A stretch of DNA of 64,000 bases from Monodelphis domestica. Its lineage: Eukaryota > Chordata > Mammalia > Didelphimorphia > Didelphidae. Positions within the stretch are counted from its first letter, which is position 1. Each line of letters starts with the position of its first letter. The stretch spans positions 191,602,465-191,666,464 of the forward strand of contig NC_077234.1 in the NCBI RefSeq assembly GCF_027887165.1. Reading direction: 5' to 3'. Shown one piece after another: positions 32,186-43,319 of this stretch. A program made the position numbers and the translations under genes. The notes beneath the pieces are model-generated. The model was given only the letters and a program-made list of their open reading frames with translations, was not told where the DNA came from and made no database searches.

Positions 32186-32966
32186 CTCTCTCTGAGTGGG
32201 GAGGTCTAACTTTTCTTATCTCTGTCTGGTGTTCAGAGGTTTTAGCCCTAGGCAAATTGTCTGTTTCTCCTCAGCTCTTCTGTCTTCCCAGGGAGGCCAG
32301 GAATTGCTGGTTTGTCCCTGTTACTGCCCTCCTCACCTCGGCACCCTCCTGATGCTTCTCCATTGCCTTACTTCCACGCTCTGAGCCTGGCTCGGCACTC
32401 TCCGTGAGGTTTTTCAATTCCTTAGCCAGCCAGAAGAGCCTACACTCTGAGGCGGGAGGGGCCATGGCTTCCTGGAGCTCTGAGGGCTCCTGATAAGATT
32501 AGCTTTCGCTGGTTTGAACTGAGTATGCCCTGAGGCAGGGACCTTCTGTGAGACTCAGATGGAAGGATCCACCCAGGGGGTTACAGGCTCCCCTGTCTCT
32601 CTCTGTTTCCCTGCTGTCTGGGTGCCCCCACAACTGAGTCAGGTTGTTTTCAGGAAAAGGCCTTCAGAATAGCCAGCCCCGAGGCTCTGAGTTTCCCTCT
32701 CCTGCCTTGGACTCAGTGCTCTGGTTTGGGGGGGATGGGTCCTGAGACCTTCCTTCTTCCTACCCCTTAGGTCTGAGTGATCTCAGGTTCTGGCTTTTGG
32801 GGGGCCATACCTTTTGGTCCAGATTCAGGAGGAGGATTCCCGGAGTCTATGCTGTTGTTCGTTTTGAATTTCGGTGCCCTAGAAGCATATAGTTTGAATT
32901 CGGTAGGGAAGGGTTTCCGGAGATCTGAACTTTAGCTTTCTCTAAGCCTCCATCTTGACCAGAAGT
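32186..32966 (-). promoter_or_regulatory. L1 5' UTR / internal promoter
   Basis: This ~780-bp GC-rich leader lies on the minus strand, with a YY1-like CAAGATGG within the first 16 bases. In L1s this site fixes the transcription start. An internal RNA polymerase II promoter is inferred from position. The stretch is still fairly CpG-rich, as expected for a young copy. Confidence 0.65.
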
Positions 32967-33829
32967 TTGCTATAAAATTTTTTGCCAGATTTATTATTTC
33001 CTTTCTAATCTTAGTTGCATTGGTCTTGTTTACACAAAACCTTTATAATTAATCATTTTTCATAATGTTCTCTATGTTTTATTTGGTCATGAATTCTCTT
33101 ATTCTTAAATCTGACAGATAAACTTTTCTATGTTCCTCTAATTTGTTTATGATGTTACCTTTTGTTTCTAGATCAAGTATCTGTTTTGACTCTATCCTTG
33201 AATATGGGGTCAGTTGTTGGTCTACGCCTTTTCCCAGAAGTTTTGTCAAAGAGTGAATTCTTTCCCAAAAAATTTGGAACTTAGCACTAAGTTGCTGTGG
33301 ATATTAACTACCTGTTGATTATGTAAACTATTCCATTGATATACTACTTTATTTCTTAGCTAGTATTGAATTTTTAAAATTACTGCTGCTTTTATAGTTT
33401 GATAGTTTTATAGTTTTTATAGTTTTATAGTTTGCTAGGCCTCTTTATTTCATTTTTTTTCATCAATTTCTTTGATACCCATGGCTTTTCATTCTTCCAG
33501 ATGAATGTTGTTATTTTTTACTAGCTTTTTAAAATACTTTTTCAGTTGTTTGATTGATATGACACTGAATAGGTAAATTAACTTAGGCAGGTCTGTCATT
33601 TTTATCATATTGGCTCAGCCAATTCATGAGCTATGAATGCTTTTCTAGTTGTATAGATCTGACTTTATTTGTGTGAAAAATGTTTTGTAATTGTGTTCAT
33701 ATAGTTGTTGGCTTTGTTTTGGTAGGTATACTCCTAGGTATTTTAGATTGTCTAGAGTTATTGTGAATGGAATTTCTTTTTCTATTTTTTGCTTTGGAAT
33801 GTATTGGTGTTAAATAGAAATGCTGCTGA

Positions 33830-33835
<6 letters not shown>
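32967..33835 (-). mobile_element. Old antisense L1, continuation right of younger L1
   Basis: It resumes with TTGCTATAA and runs colinear with 27660-28540 of the younger L1: CTTTCTAATCTTAGTTGCATTG, ATTGGCTCAGCCAATTCATGAG and TACTCCTAGGTATTTTAGATTG. It ends at a GT microsatellite. All frames are broken. Confidence 0.85.

Positions 33836-33880
<45 letters not shown>
33832..33880 (+). repeat. (GT)n microsatellite
   Basis: About 24 GT units at the broken edge of the old L1. Confidence 0.97.
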
Positions 33881-33882
<2 letters not shown>

Positions 33883-33884
33883 GA

Positions 33885-34028
33885 AATTTTGAAGGAAACT
33901 AGAAAGTCCAGTAGGTGGAAGTGAAGACAGAAAGAAATTCAGGCATGGAGTGAACCATTTCAAAGGCACAGAGATGGAAAATAGAGTATTATGAATGAAA
34001 AAAATCAAGTACTGAGACAGAGAATGCA
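33885..34028 (+). repeat. Fragment of a dispersed repeat, family uncertain
   Basis: It shows CATTTCAAAGGCACAGAGATGG and AATAGAGTATTATGAATG. This looks like the left part of the element whose right part is at 60240-60850. Confidence 0.4.
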
Positions 34029-34030
34029 TG

Positions 34031-34595
34031 AGGGACAGCTAGGTGGTGAAATGCATAGAGTGCTGGGACTGGAGTCAGGAAGACTCATCTTCCTGAGTTC
34101 AATCTGACCTCAGAAATTACCTATTGTAAAAATGGAGATTTGAACCCCAGACTTCAATCCCCAGAAGTCCTTGGCAGCTCCCAGAATTCCCTATAATATC
34201 ACCTGAGTCTTCACCTGAGTGCGAGATCACAAATTATTATTTAAAGTGGCTCTCCACCTACTTCAGGTCTCTCTGCTTCTGCTTCTAAGCATACACACCT
34301 CTCAAGATGTAGTGAGTGAAATTGAATGGGCTTATCAGCCCTAGAAACGTGGCTTATTGATTTGTATCTTTGATTTCTAATAATGTTTAATAAACCTCTA
34401 AAAATATAATACTTTTAGTAGAGAAACTAATTTAACTGTTACAATATGTGACCCTAAGCAAATCACTTAACTTTGTTTGCTTCATCAATTTCCTCATCTG
34501 TAGAATGAGCTGGAGAAGGAAATGGCAAACCAGTCCAGTATCTTTGCCAAGGAAACCCCAAATAGGATAACAAAGAGTCAGACATAATTGAAAGA
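34031..34595 (+). repeat. Marsupial SINE interrupted by a solo LTR
   Basis: The head (34031-34124) reads AGGGACAGCTAGGTGG... CAGAAATTACCTAT. The body resumes at 34444 with ATGTGACCCTAAGCAAATCAC, then GGAAATGGCAAACCAGTCC and a GAGTCAGACATAATTG tail. The LTR at 34125-34443 lies between them. Confidence 0.9.
34125..34443 (+). mobile_element. Solo LTR, short ERV family, inside a SINE
   Basis: It runs TGTAAAAATGGAGATTTG...AACTGTTACA with TTTAATAAACC near the end. The flanking 4-mers are CTAT and ATAT, a TSD with one mismatch. The LTR must be younger than its SINE host. Confidence 0.88.
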
Positions 34596-34599
34596 AAGG

Positions 34600-35094
34600 A
34601 TGGAGGGGGAATAACATGGTGGACAAGAAAGTTAGAAATGGGTGAGGTTGTAAAGAGCTTTTACTGTCCAAATCCCCATATCTCCCTCATTTATTTGTAT
34701 GTATTTATACAGTTCATTTTTTTAACCCAAGGACAGAACTTTTTATTTAATCCCTTCTAAATTAAATTTCATCTACTTTGGCTCCATTGTATACTTTGGC
34801 CAATTTCAGCCTGTCTAAATCCTTTTGTATTTTGATTTTAATACCTAGATGTCTTGGCTTTGTGTCATCGGAAACCTTAATAAACAGCTATTTTTGCTTA
34901 GGCCTAATCATCTGGAATATGATTAAATGCAGCAAAAAAACAGAGTCATACAGCAATACATCAGAAATTTCTCAGCAGGTTTGCTTCAACTCATTAATCA
35001 ACACTTGCCAGGGTCTGGTCTTTCAACTATCTCTGTATCCATCTCTCTATATTGTCTACTTCATGTCATCATAGAGATTAATAATATGTCACTT
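34600..35094 (-). repeat. Possible L3/CR1 remnant, antisense
   Basis: About 34720-35010 carries the words AAGGACAGAACTTTTTATTTAA, TTTCAGCCTGTCTAAATCC and GGCTTTGTGTCATCGGAAACC, which resemble L3/CR1 complements. It is weak, and the flanks show nothing else. Confidence 0.4.
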
Positions 35095-35305
35095 AATACA
35101 TGCTAGGAACTTAAAAATGTTATTTCACTTGATCCCAACAACTATGAGCTTTAAATGTCATTTTACCACCATTTTACATTTGAGTTAACTGAGTCAAACA
35201 GAAGTTAAGTGACTTGCCCAAGGCCATATAACAAATCCTTGTCTAAGGCTGAATTTGAACACAATTTTTCCTGACCTGTCTTTTATTCATTTTGCCACCT
35301 AGTAC
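35095..35305 (-). repeat. MIR/THER-like SINE
   Basis: It shows TTATTTCACTTGATCCCAAC, CATTTTACATTTGAGTTAACTG, TTAAGTGACTTGCCCAAGG and CTGAATTTGAACAC in antisense order. Confidence 0.65.
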
Positions 35306-36148
35306 CTCCTAAGATATAAATGATACCAAAAAAAAAATGAAAATCTTTATCAAATTGCATGCTGAAATCTAGTTAAACTATATATCCCCTTATTTACCAG
35401 CCACATAACCAAGTAAATAAAGAATTTGAAGTTACTCTCATATGATTTATTATTTTTTAAAGTTATATCAGTGCCTTTTGCTTTGACATCGCATTTATTG
35501 CTAAATAAACTCTTTCAGGCTTCTTTCTTGAGAACGTCGCTTTGTAACAAAAGTGAAAAATAAAAGTTTCTCCAAAACTAATGCTGTACAGCAGCATATT
35601 CAACATTCCACACCCACACCATGATCTGGCCAGAGGCAACAGAGTATGGATCCATTCTCTGCCACTTGGGTTAATTTGGGCCTGACAATTAACAGGAAGA
35701 AAACAGACGTCCTCCACAAGGCAGCATGGCACCATCTCTAGGGAGAACCATCGGTTAGAGCAAATGGACACATTTTTATTTCTGTGGATCAGTTCACTTA
35801 CCTGGGCACTATGCTTTCCAGAGATGTCCACATCGATGATGAGTTTGATGAATGCATTGTCAGAGCTAGCTCAGTGCGTGGGAAGCTCCTAAGGAAAGTG
35901 TGGGAGAGGAGGACCTATTAGGATGCTGACAGAGATCTACAGAGCCATTGTGCTGACCTCATTGTTATATGCCTGAGAAAGCTGGGCAGTCTACTTGGGT
36001 CCATGACAAGAAATTGGATTCATTCCAGTTGCGTGGTCTTAGGAATATTCTGAAGATCATTTGGTAAGATAAGGTGGGAGACCCTGAGGTCCTCTCTTGA
36101 GCTGAACTGACAAACATTCAAACAGTTTGGAGAGTGCAACTTGGAAGG

Positions 36149-36934
36149 TGTGACAGAGGCTGGCACATAAGTGCCAGGCTGACGGGTGTGTGGATCTAAT
36201 CACCTCATTGGGGGAGGGGTCCCAGGAGGTCTGGAATGTTGAGAGAAACCAGAAGATTCTGGCTGGAATTTCAGTTGGTCTCTCAGTTTTGAGAAGCTGG
36301 AGAGAGAGGGCTGGTTGAGACTTTCTCCTGAAGATTACCCACCTTCTTCCTGCTATTGACTGAAATCCTTCCCCTCAACATTTCCCAATTGAAAAGACTA
36401 CTGAAGAGGAAACTGAGAAAGATATTTGAATCTCCGTCAGACTTTATTTCTGCTCCTGGTGCCCTGGGTCTGAACTGTGACCAAGGGGACAAACCCAGGG
36501 TCAGTCAATTTGACTATCTCTCAGGGGGCTCAGGCTGCCAAAGCCTGAGTTACCCCCAAACTTGAGGAGGGAGGGAAAGGGGTTATTTTCCCCCATTTTC
36601 TTTTCCCATTCTTTTCCCTGCCAGCCATTCCTTGGTATTACCCTAATTGAATTAATTGACATTAAAGTGGTTTTCCTTTCCTAAACTTGAATCAAGTGTG
36701 ACTGAACAGCTTTAAGGGGAGAGACATCTTCCTAAGAAGAAACATTGTTGTCTCTAGTAGTGGAGGAGGAGGAGAGGGACAAGAGAAAATCTGGGAGAGC
36801 AGCCATAGCTGAGGAGGGAAGACTGAAGAGGGAAATTCTCCAAACCCCCTCTCCTCTCTCTGAGCCAACCCTAAACATCAGCTGTCTCTCCTTGGTCCTG
36901 TTTCTTTTACCACCTACAAAACTTCTCCATTACA
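36149..36934 (+). mobile_element. Solo LTR, third ERV family, TSD AAGG
   Basis: It runs TGTGACAGAGG...CTCCATTACA (786 bp), with ATTAAAGTGG at about 36660. Perfect AAGG repeats flank it at 36145-36148 and 36935-36938. Skipping it restores the LINE reading frame across the site, so its ends are firmly placed. No relative was seen elsewhere in the window. Confidence 0.9.
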
Positions 36935-37241
36935 AAGGGCTGGCCACATTGTTGGAATGCCAAAAGTATGTTTGCCTAATAGATTATTTTACAGTGAATG
37001 CACACAAGGCGAGCATTCACGTGGAGGGCAGAGGAATACAAGGACACTCTTATGGTCACTCTGAAGATCTCTGGTATTGATTGTGAGACATAGGAGACAC
37101 GGACACAGGACACCAACATGGCACAGTGTGCCCATGTCAAAGAAAGTGCTACGTTCTATGAGCAAAACAGAATTGCAGTAGCTCAAAAGGAACGTGAAAT
37201 GTGCCAAACGTAGAGACATCTGCATCCCAAATGTTCATACA

Positions 37242-37424
37242 AAGGGCAGCTAGGTAGTGTAGTGGATAGAGTGCCAGGCTTGGAGTCAGGAAGATTCATC
37301 TTTCCAAATTCAAACTTGGTCTCAGACATTTAGTAGGTGAGTGGCTCTGAGCAAGTCCCCTAACCCTGTTTGCCCCAGTTTTCTCATCTGAAAAATGAAT
37401 TGGAGAAGGAAATGGAATAATACT
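37242..37424 (+). repeat. Marsupial SINE with 15-bp TSD
   Basis: It shows the head AAGGGCAGCTAGGTAGTGTAG and the 3' block AATTGGAGAAGGAAATGG. It is flanked by perfect CCAAATGTTCATACA copies (37227-37241, 37425-37439). It lies inside the RTE-like LINE, and its long TSD is typical of target-primed retroposition. Confidence 0.95.
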
Positions 37425-37679
37425 CCAAATGTTCATACAGGTTAATTGTACCTGACCTATGATAGAACCTTTCAAGCTTGTATTGTGCTGGTCAACCACA
37501 GTCAGACACATTGTATGTTGACCCTGACATAATGGTGTCATTTTGGTCCTCTGCAAGTAAAAATAACAGCAACCAACCTTCTAGCCAGCTTCAAATCATG
37601 TAGCTTCCCAGGGAAACTTCAGTTAACCCTTCCCCTTCACTCCACCCTACTTTCCAACTTTAGCACCTTTATTTGTGTG

Positions 37680-37810
37680 AATTCTCCCACTAGGATATAA
37701 ACCTATTGATAGCAATTTGTTTGCTTGCATTACTATAGTCAGCACTTAACACAATATCTGGCACATAGTAAGCATTTAATAAACATTCTTTCATTTATTC
37801 ATTCAGTCAG
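37680..37810 (+). repeat. L2-like 3' tail
   Basis: It shows ACTAGGATATAAACCTATTG, CACTTAACACAATATCTGGC and ACATAGTAAGCATTTAATAAAC, the usual L2 3' end words. Confidence 0.65.
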
Positions 37811-40395
37811 TTAATCCCTCAAACTGTCATTCTCCCCTTTCTCAAAAAAAAAAAGTAGAAGGCATAGTTTTCATTCCTTTTCTGAAATCATGCTTGGTAA
37901 TTGTAACCATACAACGAAAACAATATTCAGTTTTATTTTGTTTTCTGTCCATTTACTTTTTGGTAGAGAATGTATACATTCTTTTTCTGGTCGTGTGTAC
38001 TCTTCATCAGTTTATATGAGTATGTCATGTTTCTTTGAATTCATTTTCATTTTTTTCTGCCATGATAATATTTTCTTAAAACAATATATGATTATTATTT
38101 TAGCCATACTACAATGTAAGAAGTATTATTTATGTATATATGTATTATTATGTTTTGTTTTTACAGTATATTCATTTCCCAATATATTTCTCTTCCTACC
38201 CAAAGAGTCATATAAAACACTCTATAATTTGGCTAGGAAATCATGAAATGATAATAGAATTACCAGCCTATAATTTGAAGATTCCACCTTCTTTGGAAAT
38301 TAAGACATTTGGCCTCGTCAAATCCATAACAATTCTTTCATTCACCAGGATTCCTCAGGGATCGCCAACAGCAATTCATCAATTACATCTACATCTACAA
38401 GTTTTCTCAGGACTCCAGTTGACATTGATATAACGAGATGGTTTGTACTCATTGAGGGCAGTTGAGTGATCTTTTGCCCTCATTTGTCTTGGGATTTCAA
38501 ATCTTGAATAATTATTTTTCTGTTCTATACTTCTCAATCTGATGATCATTCTTTTGAGATAGAACACAGATGAAAAAGAGAAGCAAGGAGTCATCATTAC
38601 TTTTCAGAAAATTATATCACTATATATCACAGGTTTATTCTTTTTAAAATTCTCATAATGAATGACTCAGAAGTAATGACAAAAATTGTCACTTGAAAAA
38701 ATTGTTATATTTTAAAATTCATTAACTTTTTCAGCAAGACATATTTACTATATCTCGTCAATAATGCCAATATATCTTATAACTGCTCTAAAAGGGCAGA
38801 GGAGATCAAGTCCTTTTAATATTTATACATTTCATGAAACAATTTATTCCCTTAAATCAAGTGATAAAGATTTTTCTTTGTTTTTATTAGTAGAGTTTAT
38901 TTCCAAGTATCTCAGCCTCTTCCTGTCCTCCTCGTGTCACAGAATGCATCGTCTGGCAAAGATCTTTCTTCAAATATTTCTCACATGAAGTGTTATAAAG
39001 TTTATTTTTGTTGGGAATTTTTGCTGCATAATAAATTATGACCATCCAAACTGGACAATTTAAAATATAACAATCTGTAATCGTTTCCAGCAAGATAGTG
39101 GCTTGGTGCACTTAGGAAGCATACACTGGAATCTTTAAATTGTGTGGAATGGAGTCCTGGAATGATGTCCTGGGCAATTGTATTGAGCAGGGAAGGGATA
39201 GATTAAATATTCTCATAGATCCTTAAGGAGAAAATCACTTATTTATTGTTTTTTTAATAACTTAATTAGAGGCTTCTCTTTTTTCTCTTTTTCTAATGTT
39301 TCTTAAATTACTGGCATTATTCTTCATTAGCTTCTATAGTTTTAAAGATCTTTTGGGTCATTTCTTATATTAACTGGAGGAAAAAAGACAAGGTACTGCA
39401 AACTACTCCAAGACTTTGAGATTTTTAACTGAGCAGCATTTTCAATGTTTCTGCAAATGTATGTGTTAATACAGGCAGCTTCACCTTAGAACTGATTAGT
39501 GCCTTTTGAAAGATGTCTAACAAATTGCTGGGCTAATCAAGGAAAATCAAGCTCTAGTTGATGTATGTTTTAATTAATTATATTGCTACCATTTTGCGAG
39601 AACCATCTTTAGATGCCTTTGGAGGAAGGTAATCAAGGAAACTTAAGCTATGCATTATATATCTGTTCTTTAATTGTAAATTATTTGATCCATGTGTTTA
39701 ATGCATCAGCAGATCCTTCGAAGATTAGGAAGGATCAGGGTTAAGGGGCAATTACATGATTGTGACTATTTGATCATAGCTTTTAAAATCATATGCCCTC
39801 CCATAAATGCTTTCCAGGGGATCCAACTGATTTGCTAAGGACTTTCTTCCAGATATCTTGACATTTTTATATGGTCATGAAATACATGGACTGTCCATCA
39901 CTTATCATTGGCTACTATGTGACCACTGTATCTTTTCTTCCAGATATATCTATATATAGATTTAGATATTCTTTGTTCCTATTCTAAGTCACTCCTCCTC
40001 TAAAGTTCCTTGCTGTTGTATTATGACATGCCATGTATCAACCATTACCCTTTGCAATACCTGCAAGTTGTGAGATTTCATTAATTCCAAGTATACAGAA
40101 TCACCAATGAACACCATTCTTTAAAAGACTGGATTTTTTTCCCAGGAGAAGCTTAGATGATTCTTTGTAAAAAAATTTTCTTTTAAGAAATTCATCCCAC
40201 TGTCCTCTTCCTTTCCTGCTCTGGAGTCAACTTATTACCCATTTATAGCACTTGTACAGTATGTAGTAGATGTATTCATGCACCAGTTTTTTTTGATTTC
40301 CCATTTACTTGTATAACAGGCTGGAAAATAGGAATTCTTCAACCATTTGTTTTTTCCTGTATAGAAAGTCAGATTAAACTCTCTTGAGTGATTGA
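37811..40395. other. Repeat-poor, possibly conserved non-coding stretch
   Basis: For 2.6 kb no SINE, LINE or LTR was recognised, unlike the rest of the window. 39440-39720 is rich in TAATTA-type words (TTTTAATTAATTATATTGC, GGGCTAATCAAGGAAA). The frames are short and without domains. Confidence 0.4.
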
Positions 40396-40436
40396 AAAAA
40401 AAAATATATATATATGTATGTATACATATATATTTA

Positions 40437-40618
40437 ATACCCATACTTTCTATCTTAGAATCTATATGAATTCCAAGTCAAAAGAGGAATAAGGGCTAGG
40501 CAGTTGTGACTAAGTGACTTGCCCAGGGTCAAATAGCTAGGAGGTATATGAGGCTAAATATGAACCCAGGACCTCCCGTTTCTAGGCCTGGTTCTCTAGT
40601 CAATGAGCTACCTATTTG
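40437..40618 (-). repeat. Marsupial SINE (GGTAAGGGTT type)
   Basis: It shows ACTTTCTATCTTAGAATC, AAGTGACTTGCCCAGGGTCA, GAACCCAGGACCTCC and ATGAGCTACCTATTTG. A TATATA run (40400-40437) precedes it. Confidence 0.85.
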
Positions 40619-40893
40619 TTTCAGGTTTGTCTACATCCCCAATCATATCCCCATCGATTCATGTGATCAAGCAGTTGTTTTTCTTCTGTGATTCTACTTC
40701 CACAGTTCTTTCCCTGGATGTGGATAGTGTTCTTTCTCATAAATCCCTCAGGATTGTCCTGGATCATTGCATTGACACAATGGAGAAGTCCATTACGTTC
40801 TCTTGTACCACAGTGTATCAGTCTCTGTGTATAATGTTCTCCTGTTTCTGCTCCTCTCACTCTGCATCACTTCCTGGAGGTCATTCCAGTTCT
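40619..40893 (-). repeat. L1 3' end, antisense
   Basis: It shows GTTGTTTTTCTTCTGTGATTC, TGGAGAAGTCCATTACGTTC and ACAGTGTATCAGTCTCTGTG, matching 26800-27060 of the full-length L1. Confidence 0.85.
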
Positions 40894-41399
40894 CAGGGGC
40901 ACAGTCTTAACACTGACCAGTCTCCTACCAAGAAATTTGGAATTCACAAGACAGTAACACAAACTAGCTTTATTGAGGGGAGAGACTCATCAAGTGAAAA
41001 GCAGACAAGGAGAGCCATAGAAACACTTCAGGTCCACTTGAATATGGGTGACATTGGGCACCTCCTAGGACCCTGACCTGGAGGGAATGGATATTTTCTT
41101 CCAAACAGTTGTCTGGTGATTTTTATAAACAGTTTATGTATAGATACAGTAGGACCAGGCATCAGGGCAAGGAATCCGAGAGCCTGGACCCGGAAAATGG
41201 TATTGTTTCATGTGAATTGGGGTGGGAGTGTGGGAATGAGAAGGAAAGTCTCCTATGAAATGGTAAGTTAGTTGATATTATATCTTCCCACAAAGTAGGA
41301 AAAGAGACTTTGTCTATTACGATTAATTTTGCTCTCACAGAGTATCCTTGGCTTTCTTGTTAAGGGATTTTGAGCTTCCCCAGGACTCCTTCATTTAGC
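40894..41399. other. Unidentified segment, possible LTR complement
   Basis: AAACTAGCTTTATTGAGGGG (about 40960-40980) could be the complement of an LTR poly-A region, but no termini or TSD were found. Confidence 0.3.
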
Positions 41400-41930
41400 T
41401 AGTGTATGCAGGCAGCAGTATCATTTCAGATATCCAGGCTTGGAGTCTTGAAGTCATACTCAATCCTTCACTCTCACTCATCCCACCTCCTCATAGCCAG
41501 TCACATGCCAAATGTTGACATTAAGTAATGGATAACATCCATGTATTTCCTAGTACTTATTTCTTGTCCTGACTATTTAAATAGGTTCTTAATTGGTCTC
41601 CTTGATTCAAAATTCTTCAGGTTCTCCATCCAAATATCTTTCAAGGTGATATTTTTATCCCAGATCTGGTTTCATTACTTTTCTACTCAACAAATTCCAG
41701 GGATAGCATATGAACATTTTTACTTGGTTTTTGAAAAGGCCTTGATAATATTTCAGCTTATCTTTTTAGTCTTATCACACATCACATTCTTTCATGTAAT
41801 CTTAGATCCAGACAAGCCAAACTACCTGACATTTCTCACATAAGGCATTGCATCTCCCAACTCTCTTCCTTCATAAAAGTTGCTTACATTCTTGAAATGA
41901 ACTTCCCTCAAACTGGCTGAGCAAATTGTA
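41400..41930 (+). repeat. L2-like fragment, left part
   Basis: It shows TGTCCTGACTATTTAAATAGG, CTTAATTGGTCTCCTTGATTC and TTCTCACATAAGGCATTGC in L2 order. It is interrupted, and the 3' end resumes at 42880. Confidence 0.6.
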
Positions 41931-42018
41931 GTAGGTTATTATAATGAAATACTTTTGTTCCATAAGAAATGATAAATGAGATGATCATAAATAAATAAAT
42001 AAATATATATATATACAT

Positions 42019-42376
42019 GTATATAGAGTCTAGTAGTAGTCTCTTGGTAACCGAGGATGACGATTGTCTTTGTGCGCTTTCTTCTGTGATGTAGATGAGT
42101 GTGTACAAAGACACTTGTGCATGAAGGAGATTTAAGTGGAAAAGGCGATGCACAGAGACAGTCCCACTCTCTCGGTGTTGGAAGCCTGGGTCCAGTGGCA
42201 CGAAAAGTCGTTACACCTGGAGACTTCCTCAGCTGCATTGGATGGCCGTGTTTTCCTTTGTGCTCCAACACGCCCTGAGCACTCCACAGTGCCTTGCTGC
42301 ATCGCCCTCTCAGCCGTTGAACCTTCTTGTTGGTTTCTTCCATCTCTTCAGCCGAAGCAGCCTTCACATGCTAGGT
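42019..42376 (-). repeat. CpG-rich segment, possible LINE 3' end
   Basis: It is a sharply bounded block with about a dozen CpGs in CpG-poor surroundings. The minus strand has a 142-codon frame (42367-41939) and runs into an ATATAT/TTTATTTA tail at 42018-41980. This would fit a LINE 3' end with a simple-repeat tail. Family not identified. Confidence 0.35.
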
Positions 42377-42429
42377 GAGCAAAGCCTTAGTTCACCAGGG
42401 GTCTATGACCCCATGGCTATTCTCACAAG

Positions 42430-42845
42430 GTTATGAAGTGATACAAAGTGAAGTGCACAGAACCAGAAGAACATTGTACACCTTAAGGGCAATAAAGTAT
42501 GATGTTCAATTGTGAATGAAAATTATTATTAGCAATTAAGGATCTAGGACAACTTCAGGGACTCAGACAAAAAGGGTTTATCAACTGCCAAAGAAGGAAC
42601 TGAAAGAATCAGAATGCAGATTGAAGCATACCATTCTTTACGTTATTTACTCCATGAATTTTTTCTTTAGTGTAAGTGATATGTCTTCTTTCATAACCTA
42701 ATGACCATGGAAATATGTATTGTATCATAACACATGTACATATATCATATTACCTGTTTCTTGGGAAGAGCAATGGGTGAGAGGGAGAGAACTTGGATCT
42801 CAAAATGTCAATACATGATTATTAAAAATTTTATTGACAATAATC
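42430..42845 (+). repeat. Older L1 3' UTR
   Basis: It shows GTGCACAGAACCAGAAGAACA (compare GAGCAGAACCAGGAGAACATTG at 592-613), ACAACTTCAGGGACTCAGAC and the tail AATACATGATTATTAAAAATTT. Confidence 0.65.
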
Positions 42846-42879
42846 TAGAAAAAAAAATTAAAAGAAAATAAAAAGAAAT

Positions 42880-43135
42880 GCACTCCCTTCTCATCTCCTC
42901 CTCTGGGAATCCCCAATTCCTTTCAAAGCTTAGTTCAAGAGCCACCAACTGCAAGAAGCCTTTATACATCAACCAGCTGTGCTCTCCCACACATCTCAGA
43001 ATTAATTTGTAATTACTCTATAAGCATATTGTTTCCCCATGGAAAGTAAGCTCTTCGAGGTCAAAAACTGTTTCATTTTTGTCTTTGTCTCTAGCATAGA
43101 ATCTGATACATAATAGGTACAAATAGTTCTTGATT
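42880..43135 (+). repeat. L2-like 3' end, right part
   Basis: It shows CAAAGCTTAGTTCAAGAGCC, AGTAAGCTCTTCGAGGTC, TTTCATTTTTGTCTTTGTC and ATAATAGGTAC. Confidence 0.7.
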
Positions 43136-43319
43136 GATAACCAGTTATGAAATTGCCAAAAAGGAATAACTCATTCTGACTGACAGAATTAAAGAATGCT
43201 TCAGGGAAACCTACCATTTGAATTAAATTTTAGGATTGTTACAAGTAAAGGAAGTGGAGGGAGACAGATAAGAAGAAAGAGAAAGACAGTGAAATAGTGA
43301 CACAGAGACAGAGAAACAG

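Larger units (their letters stand above)
26600..32966 (-). mobile_element. Full-length LINE-1 (6.4 kb)
   Basis: The minus strand holds, in order, a ~780-bp GC-rich 5' UTR (32966-32186), ORF1 (32185-31220), a ~480-bp inter-ORF spacer, ORF2 (30738-26950), a 3' UTR with a G-rich tract, and a short A-tail (T-run at 26600-26606). A 9-bp TSD flanks it inside an older L1. The 5' end starts CTTCTGGTCAAGATGGAGG, with a YY1-like AAGATGG core placed as at the start of full-length mammalian L1s. The element is structurally complete, but ORF2 is disrupted. Confidence 0.93.
35690..37565 (+). mobile_element. RTE-like LINE fragment split by an LTR and a SINE
   Basis: The plus strand encodes an RT C-terminal region of non-LTR type, with FTYLG (35788-), RASSVRGKLLRKVWERRT (35868-35921) and a Leu/Tyr-rich block near 35955. 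After removal of the LTR at 36149-36934 the frame reads QLGRAGHIVGMP, a known LINE motif shape. Further on, EEYKDTLMVTLK and FYEQNRIAVAQKERE lie at about 37025-37200. The SINE at 37242-37424 splits the end. Many stops. Clade assignment (RTE-like) is tentative. Confidence 0.7.

Noticed and set aside
31611..32384. Several plus-strand frames of 60-110 codons
   Set aside because: They are antisense shadows of the L1 ORF1 and 5' UTR.
42136..42378. 80-codon plus frame (MEKAMHRDSPTLSV...)
   Set aside because: There is no domain, and it overlaps a better-explained repeat-like block. The longer minus frame ending in a simple tail fits a LINE 3' end better.
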